Assembly (NCBI GenBank): GCA_003566795.1
Contig: PXBU01000203.1
Coordinates: forward strand, 1 to 5,950
DNA from: Puniceicoccaceae bacterium
Lineage (GTDB): Bacteria; Verrucomicrobiota; Verrucomicrobiia; Opitutales; Coraliomargaritaceae
DNA: 5,950 nt
Direction of reading: 5' to 3'
Position 1 is the stretch's first letter. Each line of letters starts with the position of its first letter. Below, one piece after another: positions 1-5,873 of the stretch. A program made the translations under genes and the position numbers. A model generated the notes under the pieces. That model was given only the letters and a program-made list of their open reading frames with translations, was not told where the DNA came from and did no database searches.

Positions 1-160
1 AACACCACGCAGAGTCATCTTTTGGGGGACAGAAACCAACGTCCTAATGCGAGGTTTTTAGAACGCCGTTTGTTTTGTGTCGAGTAAATATTGGAAAGAT
101 GTTTAAGATTTCGGAGTCGAAACGGGTTCCCCGTTCCGCATCCAGAACCAAGGAGTAGTC
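1..160. other. Non-coding stretch with one small hairpin
   Basis: I find no supportable gene here. The only open frames run from the neighbouring 7-bp repeat into this stretch on the minus strand and have low-complexity Arg/Glu/Ser/Gln-rich translations. The one visible structure is an inverted repeat AACGGG-TTC-CCCGTT at 121-135 (6-bp stem, 3-nt loop). It lies downstream of the minus-strand gene that ends at 251. It has no T-tract on either strand, so it is not a convincing intrinsic terminator. Confidence 0.5.
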
Positions 161-237
161 CTCTGACTTCTGTTCTCTGACTTCTGTTCTCTGACCTCTG
201 TCTTCTGTTCTCTGACCTCTGACCTCTGACCTCTGTC
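161..237. repeat. 7-bp tandem repeat, 11 units, consensus YTCTGWY
   Basis: Eleven consecutive heptamers run without interruption. Three unit types occur: A = CTCTGAC, B = TTCTGTT and C = CTCTGTC, in the order A B A B A C B A A A C. A degenerate twelfth unit (CTCCGGC) follows at 238-244. Because 7 is not a multiple of 3, any frame through it gives a 7-residue periodic peptide of the RSENRSQ/RTEVRGQ kind, which explains the spurious minus-strand open frames here. The array starts 13 bp beyond the stop codon of the minus-strand gene at 251-700, so it would lie in that gene's 3' untranslated region. The purine-rich strand would be in that mRNA. Similar low-complexity heptamers occur between genes in some Planctomycetes/Verrucomicrobia-type genomes; that comparison is from memory. 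The unit is too short and spacerless to be a CRISPR. Confidence 0.9.
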
Positions 238-250
238 CTCCGGCACAGGC

Positions 251-700
251 TCACTCGACTTTTTCCATCGGGATCTTATTTTCAATGGCGACGGCGAGCA
301 CAGGCACTTTGGTTTTCACCCAGACGTTTTGCTCTTTGAATAATTTGGCAGTGACGGCTTCGCATGCTTCGCCAATTGTTTGCACGGGCATACGGCGGCC
401 CTTGGGAGTGGTATTGTATTCGTAAGCTGCGCGGATGATGCGTTCCGGCGCGACGGTGACGCTGTCATCTTCCGGAATCTGGACGACCCAGCCAGTCAGG
501 TCTTTATCGGCGAGCACGCCTTCGTTGTCAGCGAGGACGATGGAAAATTGCTTTTTGACCGGGGGCGGTCGATTGGCTTTTTCCTCCTCTTCGGCTTGGA
601 GTTCCATTTGGATATCATGCATGATATCGTTTATTTTACGGATATCAGGTTCGTTCCGTTGCAGGATGAATTTTAGCGTATCGATGTCGATTTTTGCCAT
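251..700 (-). CDS. Hypothetical protein, 149 residues
   Basis: I do not recognise a family. The frame runs from ATG at 700 to TGA at 251-253. The protein opens with a helical, charged N-terminus (residues 1-40), in which a stretch rich in Ile, Met and Glu ends in a run of four Glu (37-40). A Pro-rich hinge follows (RPPPVKK, 44-50). The remainder looks alpha/beta: short hydrophobic strands (FSIVLAD, WVVQIP) and a basic amphipathic helix region near RIIRAAYEYN (87-96), ending in VPVLAVAIENKIPMEKVE. There is no signal peptide, membrane segment, cysteine pair or obvious catalytic motif, so it is probably a small cytoplasmic protein. It starts 32 bp after the stop of the M16 peptidase gene on the same strand and is probably cotranscribed with it. 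That link does not reveal a function, because the peptidase is exported. No Shine-Dalgarno sequence precedes the ATG. The even amino-acid composition and clean frame argue that it is a real gene; the opposite-strand frames over it are shadows. Confidence 0.75.
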   Translation of the reverse strand: MAKIDIDTLKFILQRNEPDIRKINDIMHDIQMELQAEEEEKANRPPPVKKQFSIVLADNEGVLADKDLTGWVVQIPEDDSVTVAPERIIRAAYEYNTTPKGRRMPVQTIGEACEAVTAKLFKEQNVWVKTKVPVLAVAIENKIPMEKVE

Positions 701-732
701 TGTGCGGATTGGTTGGGCGTTCAGGTTTGTGC

Positions 733-3700
733 TTATTTAGAGTAGATGACCTCGGCTTGGTCCAAAGCGTTGCCGAAGGCATCCATTGATTCGATGTAAG
801 TATATTTGCCGGTATCGCCCCAGTCCCAAGTTTTGCCGATTATATAGTGACGCACCGGTAGATTTGAGTCGGTCGCGATTTCGACCCGGTCGGCCACTGC
901 GGTCACGCCCGGGTCGGCGGTGGGTTCGGTCTGGGTGAGGCGGGAGATGGCGATCAGCTCCTCGCCGCTTTTATAGATTTTCTCGATTTGTATTCGCCAG
1001 CTTGGATTAGGCGTATCCAGATGTACGCTGACGGTGTTGTCTTTCGGCTGGTGGCTCGGCGAGGTGGCATTTCGAAGTGTTCCCGCAACGACCCGTTTTG
1101 CGTTTGCCGGATCCAGGTATTGGTGGATCGCCTGATTGACGCTACTGGCAGTGATTTCCCGCAGTTCAAGTGGGTATTGATCAATGTATTCCGGCTCCAT
1201 ACCCCGCAGGAGAAAACTATCAATTTGTGCGGCCACGCGATTGGTCGTCGAGAGGCCCACCAGGTAGGCGCCTGTCAGCGTCGCGATGGCCGCTTGAGTC
1301 TCTTCTTCGCTCACTCCGTTGGTATGCCAGGCTTGCAGGACCTCTTCTGTGGCGCTGAGCCCTTTGTCCAATGTGTCCGGTGAAAAGGAGGCGGTAAGCG
1401 TCCAATTCCCCGGAGTCAATAGATCGCCTTGGTGGTAGCTGCGGATACCGTAGGTGAGACCACGTTTCTTTCTGATTTCGGACATTAGGCGTGAATTAAA
1501 ACTGCCCCCCAGGATATAGTTGCCGAGCATGAAGGGCAGGTAGGCATCCTGATTACGCTGAAGTCCGGTATTATAACCGTACTCGACGGAAACGCTGGTC
1601 CTATCTGCGATGAAGATCCGTTCATCCTCGCGGGTATTTTCCAGCTGGGGCGGAAAATTTTCCGGGTGTTTGACGCCTCCCTCCCAGCCGTCAAAGGCAT
1701 TCGCGACAGCGGCTTTGATCTGCTCGAAGTCGATGTCACCAGCAAAGACGAGGCGCATGGATTCAGGGCCATAGTATTGTTGGTGGAACTCGCGTAAGTC
1801 CTCAACCTGGGTGCGCTCGAGATCCGCTAGAAGAGTATCCAGTTCTTCACTCCGATTGGGGTGAGCCAGCGGGTACAGCATGCGGCTTATCTGCGAACCC
1901 GCGCGGTAGCCGGGGTTGTCAACAGCTTGCAGCAGACTGGCTTTTTGTCGGTTACGGACAGTTTCAAAAACCTCTGGATCAAAGCTGGGCTCGCGCAATT
2001 GCTCGGCTAGGAGTTCCAGCACCGTGCCTGCGTTGGGGCGCAGAAAACGACCGGAAAACTGGAGGCTGTGGTTGTCGGCGGAAAAACGAATATCGGCGCC
2101 GAGCATGTTGAGGAGTTCGGCGATCGCGAAGCGGTCCCGGCGGGCGGATCCCTTATCCAGCATGGTGGCGGTTAGTTCAGCCAACATCGGCCGATCACTG
2201 GGGCTCAGCGATTCGCCAGCTGCGAAGCTGCCGGCGAAAGAGACGACTCCCTCGATCGGCATAGCGACAGTAATCAGATCAATGCCCTCAACTGAGGCAC
2301 GCTGCATTGCGGCGGAGAAGTTGACGACAGGTGGGGAGTTGCCGACACTGGCGGACGGTGCTTGGTTGTGTTGTGGAGCGAAATCAGCCGGAGCACGATA
2401 ATAGTTCGGGCCCAATGAGCGCAGGCTGCTGGCGGTCAGGCCGTCACGCGCTTCCGGAATAAACCATCCGGTTGTTCTGGTATTCTCGGGGAAGTAGCGC
2501 TTGGCCACGGCTTGTATCTCTTGCGCCGTCACGGCTTCAATCGCCTGCGGACGTTCCACATAGCTGGTCCAGTCTCCCATCGCGATGGCTTCATTAATCT
2601 GGTTGGCAATGGAGAAGGGGCCGTCCCTGCCGTAAGCAGTATTCGCCCGAATCACCGATTTGGCGCGGCTGAGTTCATCCTCGGTCACTCCACCCCGGAT
2701 GAGGGCATCTATTTCCGTGAGCAAGATTGCTTCGACCTCCTCGTGAGTTGCATCGGGCGTCAGGAAGGCCCCGAAGATAAAAAGTCCGGGGTCGTGCAAT
2801 TCGGGGGCAAAGGTGAAGGTGGCATTGGCCTTGCCGCTGTCTTCCAGTGCGCGGTAGAGCCGCCCGGTGCGGTTGGCCCCCATAATTTGGTCGATCAGCA
2901 AGAGTGCGGGCCAGTCCGCGTGGGTGCCTGCGGGGACCTTATAGCCAGCCATCACGATACCGACCTGACCGGCACGCCTGATGGTGGTATGGCGCGGCCC
3001 GATTTGCTCGGGCTCGACGGTTTCCAACTCCGGTATAGGGTGGGGTGACCGGCTGATTGCCCCAAAGTGCTCAGCGATGGCGGCCAGGGTTTGCTCCCGA
3101 TCGAAGCCGCCGATGATGGTGAGCACGGCATTGTTGGGCCAGTAGAATTTGTCGTAGTATTGCTGTAGCTTTTCAGTGGTGATGTTCTCGATATCGGAGA
3201 GCCAGCCGATGGTGGGGTGCCCGTAGGTGTGGGCGGTAAATGCGACAGCGAAGAGTTCTTTGATTAAGGTCTGGACCGGGTTGTTCTCCCCCTGCTCATA
3301 CTCGTTACGTACGACGGTCATCTCCGAGGCGAGATCCTCTTGCCGGATGAGCAAGTGGCGCATCCGGTCGGCTTCCAGCTCAATCGCCTGCGGCACGTGG
3401 CTGCTCGGGAGGGTTGCGTAAAAGTTGGTGCGGTCGAACCAGGTGGTGGCATTGGATTGGGCACCCAAGCGCTCCATGATGCTGGAGTAATCATTCTGGT
3501 CCTCGCGGTTGAATCGCGGGGTGCCCTTGAACATCATGTGCTCGAGGATGTGCGCGGCACCGGTGGTGCCTACGTTTTCGTGCCGCGAGCCGACCTTGTA
3601 AGTCACCATGACCGTGGCCACCGGCAAGCCCTCGTTGGGCATCAATAGGACGCGCAGGCCGTTGGAGGGCAGGGTGTATTCCTCGATCCCTTCCAGGGTC

Positions 3701-3789
3701 TTGATTGGCTCAAGCGCGTCACTGGCACTCGCTGCGAGTGCCCAGAGACTGGTGAAAAGAAGGTAGAAAGTTCGGTGTAAGGCTTGCAT
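733..3789 (-). CDS. Secreted M16 (pitrilysin/insulinase-type) zinc peptidase, two-part
   Basis: A zinc metallopeptidase of about 1018 residues, counted from the ATG at 3789. An in-frame TTG at 3804 would add five residues; I prefer the ATG because it directly opens a signal peptide. Residues 1-25 show basic residues, a hydrophobic core (FYLLFTSLWALAA) and an Ala-Ser-Ala site. There is no lipobox, so the protein is probably periplasmic. The first M16 half has the inverted zinc motif HILEH (His80, Glu83, His84) and the distal ligand Glu163 in VVRNEYE. The second half has lost the zinc site: ELTAT stands where HxxEH would be (538-542). It keeps the substrate-binding R/Y-type motif (IRKKRGLTY, 772-780). 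This matches the known clamshell of one active and one inactive half, as in PqqL/pitrilysin-like proteins that degrade peptides. Residues from about 920 to 1018 form an extra C-terminal domain that I cannot assign. The gene lies downstream of lysR and 32 bp upstream of the 149-residue protein. No Shine-Dalgarno sequence is visible. Confidence 0.95.
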   Translation of the reverse strand: MQALHRTFYLLFTSLWALAASASDALEPIKTLEGIEEYTLPSNGLRVLLMPNEGLPVATVMVTYKVGSRHENVGTTGAAHILEHMMFKGTPRFNREDQNDYSSIMERLGAQSNATTWFDRTNFYATLPSSHVPQAIELEADRMRHLLIRQEDLASEMTVVRNEYEQGENNPVQTLIKELFAVAFTAHTYGHPTIGWLSDIENITTEKLQQYYDKFYWPNNAVLTIIGGFDREQTLAAIAEHFGAISRSPHPIPELETVEPEQIGPRHTTIRRAGQVGIVMAGYKVPAGTHADWPALLLIDQIMGANRTGRLYRALEDSGKANATFTFAPELHDPGLFIFGAFLTPDATHEEVEAILLTEIDALIRGGVTEDELSRAKSVIRANTAYGRDGPFSIANQINEAIAMGDWTSYVERPQAIEAVTAQEIQAVAKRYFPENTRTTGWFIPEARDGLTASSLRSLGPNYYRAPADFAPQHNQAPSASVGNSPPVVNFSAAMQRASVEGIDLITVAMPIEGVVSFAGSFAAGESLSPSDRPMLAELTATMLDKGSARRDRFAIAELLNMLGADIRFSADNHSLQFSGRFLRPNAGTVLELLAEQLREPSFDPEVFETVRNRQKASLLQAVDNPGYRAGSQISRMLYPLAHPNRSEELDTLLADLERTQVEDLREFHQQYYGPESMRLVFAGDIDFEQIKAAVANAFDGWEGGVKHPENFPPQLENTREDERIFIADRTSVSVEYGYNTGLQRNQDAYLPFMLGNYILGGSFNSRLMSEIRKKRGLTYGIRSYHQGDLLTPGNWTLTASFSPDTLDKGLSATEEVLQAWHTNGVSEEETQAAIATLTGAYLVGLSTTNRVAAQIDSFLLRGMEPEYIDQYPLELREITASSVNQAIHQYLDPANAKRVVAGTLRNATSPSHQPKDNTVSVHLDTPNPSWRIQIEKIYKSGEELIAISRLTQTEPTADPGVTAVADRVEIATDSNLPVRHYIIGKTWDWGDTGKYTYIESMDAFGNALDQAEVIYSK

Positions 3790-3813
3790 GGTGGATGCTG
3801 TCAAGCGGGATAC

Positions 3814-3842
3814 AGTAAATGTTCCGCTTCACTGCACTGCAA
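3814..3842 (-). promoter_or_regulatory. Weak candidate promoter for the M16 peptidase gene
   Basis: Reading the minus strand, TTGCAG (3842-3837) is followed after 17 bp by TTTACT (3819-3814). The match to the sigma-70 consensus is 3/6 and 4/6. Transcription would start near 3807, leaving an 18-nt leader to the ATG at 3789 and leaving the TTG at 3804 almost at the 5' end. The -35 element overlaps a small hairpin (3834-3846). This could give the peptidase gene its own transcript, separate from lysR, but the match is weak. Confidence 0.2.
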
Positions 3843-3874
3843 GTGCTGCCCCGAGAAAAGTCTATTTTTTCTCG
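3834..3874 (-). other. Two small hairpins at the lysR 3' end
   Basis: CGAGAAAA (3852-3859) is the perfect complement of TTTTCTCG (3867-3874), with a 7-nt loop that contains the lysR stop codon. Just beyond it in the lysR reading direction lies GCACT-GCA-AGTGC (3834-3846). In the minus-strand transcript the first hairpin is followed by GGGGCAG and not by a U-tract, so neither is a standard intrinsic terminator. They may stabilise or process the transcript between lysR and the peptidase gene, or be incidental. Confidence 0.3.
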
Positions 3875-4776
3875 TTTCCCTCTTGAAAAGCGTTGAGGTC
3901 TTTCGAAGTCAGCAAATCGATCAACTTCTTGATCGCCGGTGTTAAAACGCGGCCTTTGCGGTGGATCAGCGCCAACGGCCGCTTGTAAGTTTTGTTCTTA
4001 AATTTTAAAACCTTCAGCAGCCCCTGCGCCTCTTCACGCACCACAGTGGTTTGCGGCAGGATTGCGATGCCGGCGTTGATTTCGACGGCTCGTTTGACGG
4101 TTTCAACATTATCGAACTCCATCACCGGATCGATATCGATCTTGGCTTCTTTAAACAGGGCATCGGTTGCTTTACGAGTCGGAATGTCTGGCTCGAAACC
4201 GATGAATTTCTCGCCTGCGATCTCTGGTAGATCAACTGCCTTGGTTTGGGCCAGTCGGTGCTCGGGCGAGACCACCAGCACCAGGATGTCGTCGTGGAAG
4301 GGTAGGATTTCCAACTGCTTGTGCTTCTGCGGGTAGGCCACCAGACCCAGATCGATCGAGTTGCTCAGGACGTCTTCATACACATTGTTGGCGCGCCGGT
4401 ATTCCACCCGGATGTTGACCTCCGGATATTTCGTCAGGAATGCCTTCACGTAGGGCGGCAGTTCATGCAGGCCGATACTGTAAACGGTGGAAATGTGGAT
4501 GGTGCCACTGATCACCTTCTTCATTTCCTGTAGCTCACTGTTCAGCTTGTCGTAGAGGTAGAGCATCTCCTTGGCAGACTTATATAGCTTTTGGCCTTCA
4601 CGCGTGAGGCGGAACTGCTTTTGGCTGCGGTCCACGATCAGGATGCTGAAGTGCTTTTCCATCGCCCGCAGTTGCTGGCTGACGGCGGATTGAGTAATAT
4701 TGTTGAGCTTGGCTGCACGGGAAAAGCTCTCGCTTTCGACCAGATCCGAGAATATTTTAAAATTTTCAATATGCAT
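3862..4776 (-). CDS. LysR-family transcriptional regulator
   Basis: A full-length LysR-type regulator of 304 residues, typical for the family. The N-terminal winged helix-turn-helix spans about residues 1-60, with the familiar pattern SESFSRAAKLNNITQSAVSQ at 15-34 followed by LRAMEKHF, and a wing ending in LTREGQKLY. A linker helix rich in Leu/Lys/Glu (62-88) leads into the periplasmic-binding-protein-like effector domain (about 90-295). That domain contains the expected GTIHIST strand, the inter-lobe region and the EINAGIAILPQ segment. The inducer cannot be told from sequence. The gene is divergent from the PLP-binding protein gene across 96 bp that carry two T-N11-A sites, so it probably regulates itself and that gene. 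It also lies upstream of the peptidase gene on the same strand. The ATG at 4776 fits the usual LysR N-terminus; no Shine-Dalgarno sequence is present. The last codons (Glu-Lys-Lys-stop) fall within a hairpin. Confidence 0.96.
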   Translation of the reverse strand: MHIENFKIFSDLVESESFSRAAKLNNITQSAVSQQLRAMEKHFSILIVDRSQKQFRLTREGQKLYKSAKEMLYLYDKLNSELQEMKKVISGTIHISTVYSIGLHELPPYVKAFLTKYPEVNIRVEYRRANNVYEDVLSNSIDLGLVAYPQKHKQLEILPFHDDILVLVVSPEHRLAQTKAVDLPEIAGEKFIGFEPDIPTRKATDALFKEAKIDIDPVMEFDNVETVKRAVEINAGIAILPQTTVVREEAQGLLKVLKFKNKTYKRPLALIHRKGRVLTPAIKKLIDLLTSKDLNAFQEGNEKK

Positions 4777-4786
4777 GATGATCTTC

Positions 4787-4814
4787 GGTATAACTAAATC
4801 TTATTTAATTTCAA
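4787..4814 (-). promoter_or_regulatory. Candidate sigma-70 promoter of the lysR gene
   Basis: On the minus strand, TTGAAA (4814-4809, 5/6 to consensus) is followed after 16 bp by TATACC (4792-4787, 4/6). Predicted initiation is near 4780, about 4 nt before the lysR ATG, which would make the mRNA nearly leaderless and fits the missing Shine-Dalgarno sequence. Both hexamers overlap the T-N11-A inverted repeats, so a protein bound there would block the promoter (autorepression). Confidence 0.45.
4790..4804. promoter_or_regulatory. Candidate LysR binding site (T-N11-A), promoter-proximal to lysR
   Basis: ATAA-N7-TTAT is a perfect inverted repeat centred on 4797. It places T4791 and A4803 exactly 11 nt apart, the core signature of LysR-type operators. 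It lies in the spacer of the candidate lysR promoter and overlaps its -10 box. Its AT-rich short arms could occur by chance; the paired site 20 bp away raises the likelihood. Confidence 0.45.
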
Positions 4815-4825
4815 CCCTTTTGAAA
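4809..4825. promoter_or_regulatory. Candidate LysR binding site (T-N11-A), stronger palindrome
   Basis: TTTCAA-CCCTT-TTGAAA is a perfect 6-bp inverted repeat centred on 4817, with T4811 and A4823 symmetric and 11 nt apart. Its left arm is the complement of the candidate lysR -35 box. The centre is exactly 20 bp, about two helical turns, from the other T-N11-A site, so two dimers of a LysR tetramer could bind on one face of the DNA. It sits about 56 bp upstream of the divergent gene's start codon. Confidence 0.5.
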
Positions 4826-4872
4826 GAAAAACTTATCTTGTGGTTTTTCATTAACAGTGGTGCTTTATAAGC

Positions 4873-5568
4873 ATGATTACTTTCGAGGAATTTAAGGCCA
4901 ATGTGGCGGCTGTGCGGGAGCGCATTGATAGCGCTTGCCGTGCTGTAAGACGTTGCCCTGAAGCGGTTGCGTTGTTGCCCGTCACAAAAAATCACCCGGT
5001 GGATGCGGTCCGTTTTGCTGCCCGCGTGGGCTTATCTGCCGTGGGTGAAAACCGTGTCCAGGAGGCCCACTATAAGCGGGACTCATGCCCGGAGGGGGTG
5101 CGATGGGAGCTAATCGGTCACTTGCAGTCGAATAAGGCCAAGCAGGCGGTGGCGATATTTGATCGGATTCAGTCGGTCGATTCTCTTAAGTTGCTGGGGC
5201 GACTGGATCGCGCTGCTGCGGCAGCCAACAAGCAGCTGCCGATTTTGATTCAGTGCAACACTGGTGAGGACCCCAACAAATATGGCTTTAAGGTATCGGG
5301 GATGGAAGCGGCGATGGAGGCGGCCCTGGAGGCCGAATCGCTCCGATTGGATGGCCTGATGACGATTGCGCCGTTTGACGAAGACCCCGCAGTCGCGGTA
5401 GCGGCTTTCGAGAAGTTGCGCGAACTGCGCGATGAGCTGTCAGCGCGCTTTGGGTGCCCGCTGTCGGAACTCTCGATGGGGATGACGGGTGACCTGGAGC
5501 AGGCCATCGCCGCCGGGTCGACCCAGATACGAGTCGGCACGGCCCTCTACGGTGCCCGCGAGGTTTGA
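4873..5568 (+). CDS. yggS: YggS/PLPBP-family PLP homeostasis protein
   Basis: A 231-residue protein of the YggS/PROSC (PLPBP, COG0325) family. These cytosolic proteins bind pyridoxal 5'-phosphate on a lysine and help balance B6 vitamers and amino-acid pools; no enzymatic reaction is established. The fold resembles the TIM barrel of alanine racemase without its second domain. Family landmarks appear in order: LLPVTKNHP, with the expected PLP-lysine Lys39; VGENRVQEA (57-65); WELIGHLQSNK (78-88), the hallmark motif; QCNTGEDPNKYGF (127-139); LDGLMTIAP (159-167); and the phosphate-binding end LSMGMTGDLEQAI...GSTQIRVGTALYG (200-227). Length is normal and no key residue is missing. The start at ATG 4873 gives the usual N-terminus. 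There is no Shine-Dalgarno sequence; a 5-bp inverted repeat TGCTT-TAT-AAGCA (4861-4873) abuts the start. The gene is divergent from lysR and is followed after 16 bp by REP-like palindromes. The symbol is by family similarity. Confidence 0.96.
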   Translation: MITFEEFKANVAAVRERIDSACRAVRRCPEAVALLPVTKNHPVDAVRFAARVGLSAVGENRVQEAHYKRDSCPEGVRWELIGHLQSNKAKQAVAIFDRIQSVDSLKLLGRLDRAAAAANKQLPILIQCNTGEDPNKYGFKVSGMEAAMEAALEAESLRLDGLMTIAPFDEDPAVAVAAFEKLRELRDELSARFGCPLSELSMGMTGDLEQAIAAGSTQIRVGTALYGAREV

Positions 5569-5584
5569 GCGGGAAGATCCGATC

Positions 5585-5685
5585 CGTAGGGGTGGTGCTC
5601 GCGCCACCCGTGCACGTTCGGGGGCGTTTGGAGTTTTCGGGCATCTCCCGAACGCTCGCGGGCTTCCCATAGGAAAGCCCCTACG
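5585..5685. repeat. REPIN-like palindromic element, copy 1
   Basis: An imperfect palindrome of about 101 bp. It begins CGTAGGGG (5585-5592) and ends with its exact complement CCCCTACG (5678-5685). The left unit is GTAG (5586-5589) followed by a hairpin of 8 bp (one G-T) with loop CTCG: GGGTGGTG (5590-5597) and CGCCACCC (5602-5609). The right unit, inverted, is a hairpin GGGCTTCC-CATA-GGAAAGCCC (5660-5680, one bulged A) followed by CTAC (5681-5684). Inside, CGTTCGGG (5615-5622) pairs perfectly with CCCGAACG (5647-5654). GTAG at the foot of a hairpin, in inverted pairs, is the known hallmark of REP/REPIN elements moved by RAYT transposases. It begins 16 bp after the yggS-type stop codon and so would fold in that transcript's 3' end. 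It has no T-tract. Confidence 0.8.
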
Positions 5686-5693
5686 ATTGCGGC

Positions 5694-5717
5694 GGGCTTC
5701 CCCAGGAAAGCCCCTAC
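5694..5717 (-). repeat. Extra inverted REP-like unit after copy 1
   Basis: A third single unit in the same orientation as the right arm of copy 1. GGGCTTCC (5694-5701), loop CCA and GGAAAGCCC (5705-5713) are followed by CTAC (5714-5717). It differs from the right-arm unit mainly in its loop (CCA against CATA), so it looks like a duplicated right arm with a changed loop. Confidence 0.75.
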
Positions 5718-5728
5718 AATGACTGCCG

Positions 5729-5758
5729 AATCGGGATCGAAATCGGGATCGAAATCGA
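5729..5758. repeat. 12-bp minisatellite, 2.5 units of AATCGGGATCGA
   Basis: Two exact 12-bp units (5729-5740 and 5741-5752) are followed by a half unit AATCGA (5753-5758). The tract fills the spacer between the two REPIN-like copies. Each unit contains the half-repeats AATCGG/GATCGA, so it may have grown by slippage. It has no coding role that I can see. Confidence 0.85.
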
Positions 5759-5764
5759 AAATCC

Positions 5765-5865
5765 CGTAGGGGTGGTGCTCGCGCCACCCGCGAACGTTCG
5801 GGGGTGTTTGGAGTTTTCGGGCATTTCCCGAGCGCTCGCGGGCTTCCCATAGGAAAGCCCCTACG
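5765..5865. repeat. REPIN-like palindromic element, copy 2
   Basis: The same 101-bp palindrome at an exact 180-bp offset from copy 1. Over 5584-5700 against 5764-5880 I count 6 mismatches in 117 positions (about 95% identity). GTAG lies at 5766-5769 and CTAC at 5861-5864. The internal stem is longer here than in copy 1: CCCGCGAACGTTCGGG (5787-5802) pairs with 5827-5842 with one mismatch and one G-T pair. In copy 1 the same stem has two mismatches and one G-T pair. Confidence 0.8.
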
Positions 5866-5873
5866 ATTGCGGC

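Noticed and set aside
110..150. Possible tRNA fragment (TTCGACTCC-like T-loop on the minus strand)
   Set aside because: The flanking bases do not form the 5-bp T stem, and no acceptor or anticodon arm can be traced.
161..237. CRISPR-like array
   Set aside because: The units are 7 bp with no spacers, which is a simple tandem repeat.
15..285. Two minus-strand open frames through the heptamer array
   Set aside because: Their sequence is the 7-residue period forced by the 7-bp repeat, with non-conserved-looking tails; one overlaps the real gene's 3' end.
2512..3048. Long plus-strand open frame opposite the peptidase
   Set aside because: It lies wholly antisense to a strongly supported M16 coding region and encodes no recognisable motif.
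3799..3804. Perfect -35 hexamer TTGACA on the minus strand
   Set aside because: It lies at the peptidase start, and no acceptable -10 box follows at 16-18 bp; a transcript from it would begin inside the coding region.
4801..4995. A 64-codon minus-strand frame across the lysR/yggS-type intergenic region
   Set aside because: It overlaps the start of the YggS-type gene on the other strand and the candidate operators, with no family-like features.
5555..5573. CCCGC-N9-GCGGG hairpin over the yggS-type stop codon as an intrinsic terminator
   Set aside because: The stem is only 5 bp with a 9-nt loop and has no following T-tract.
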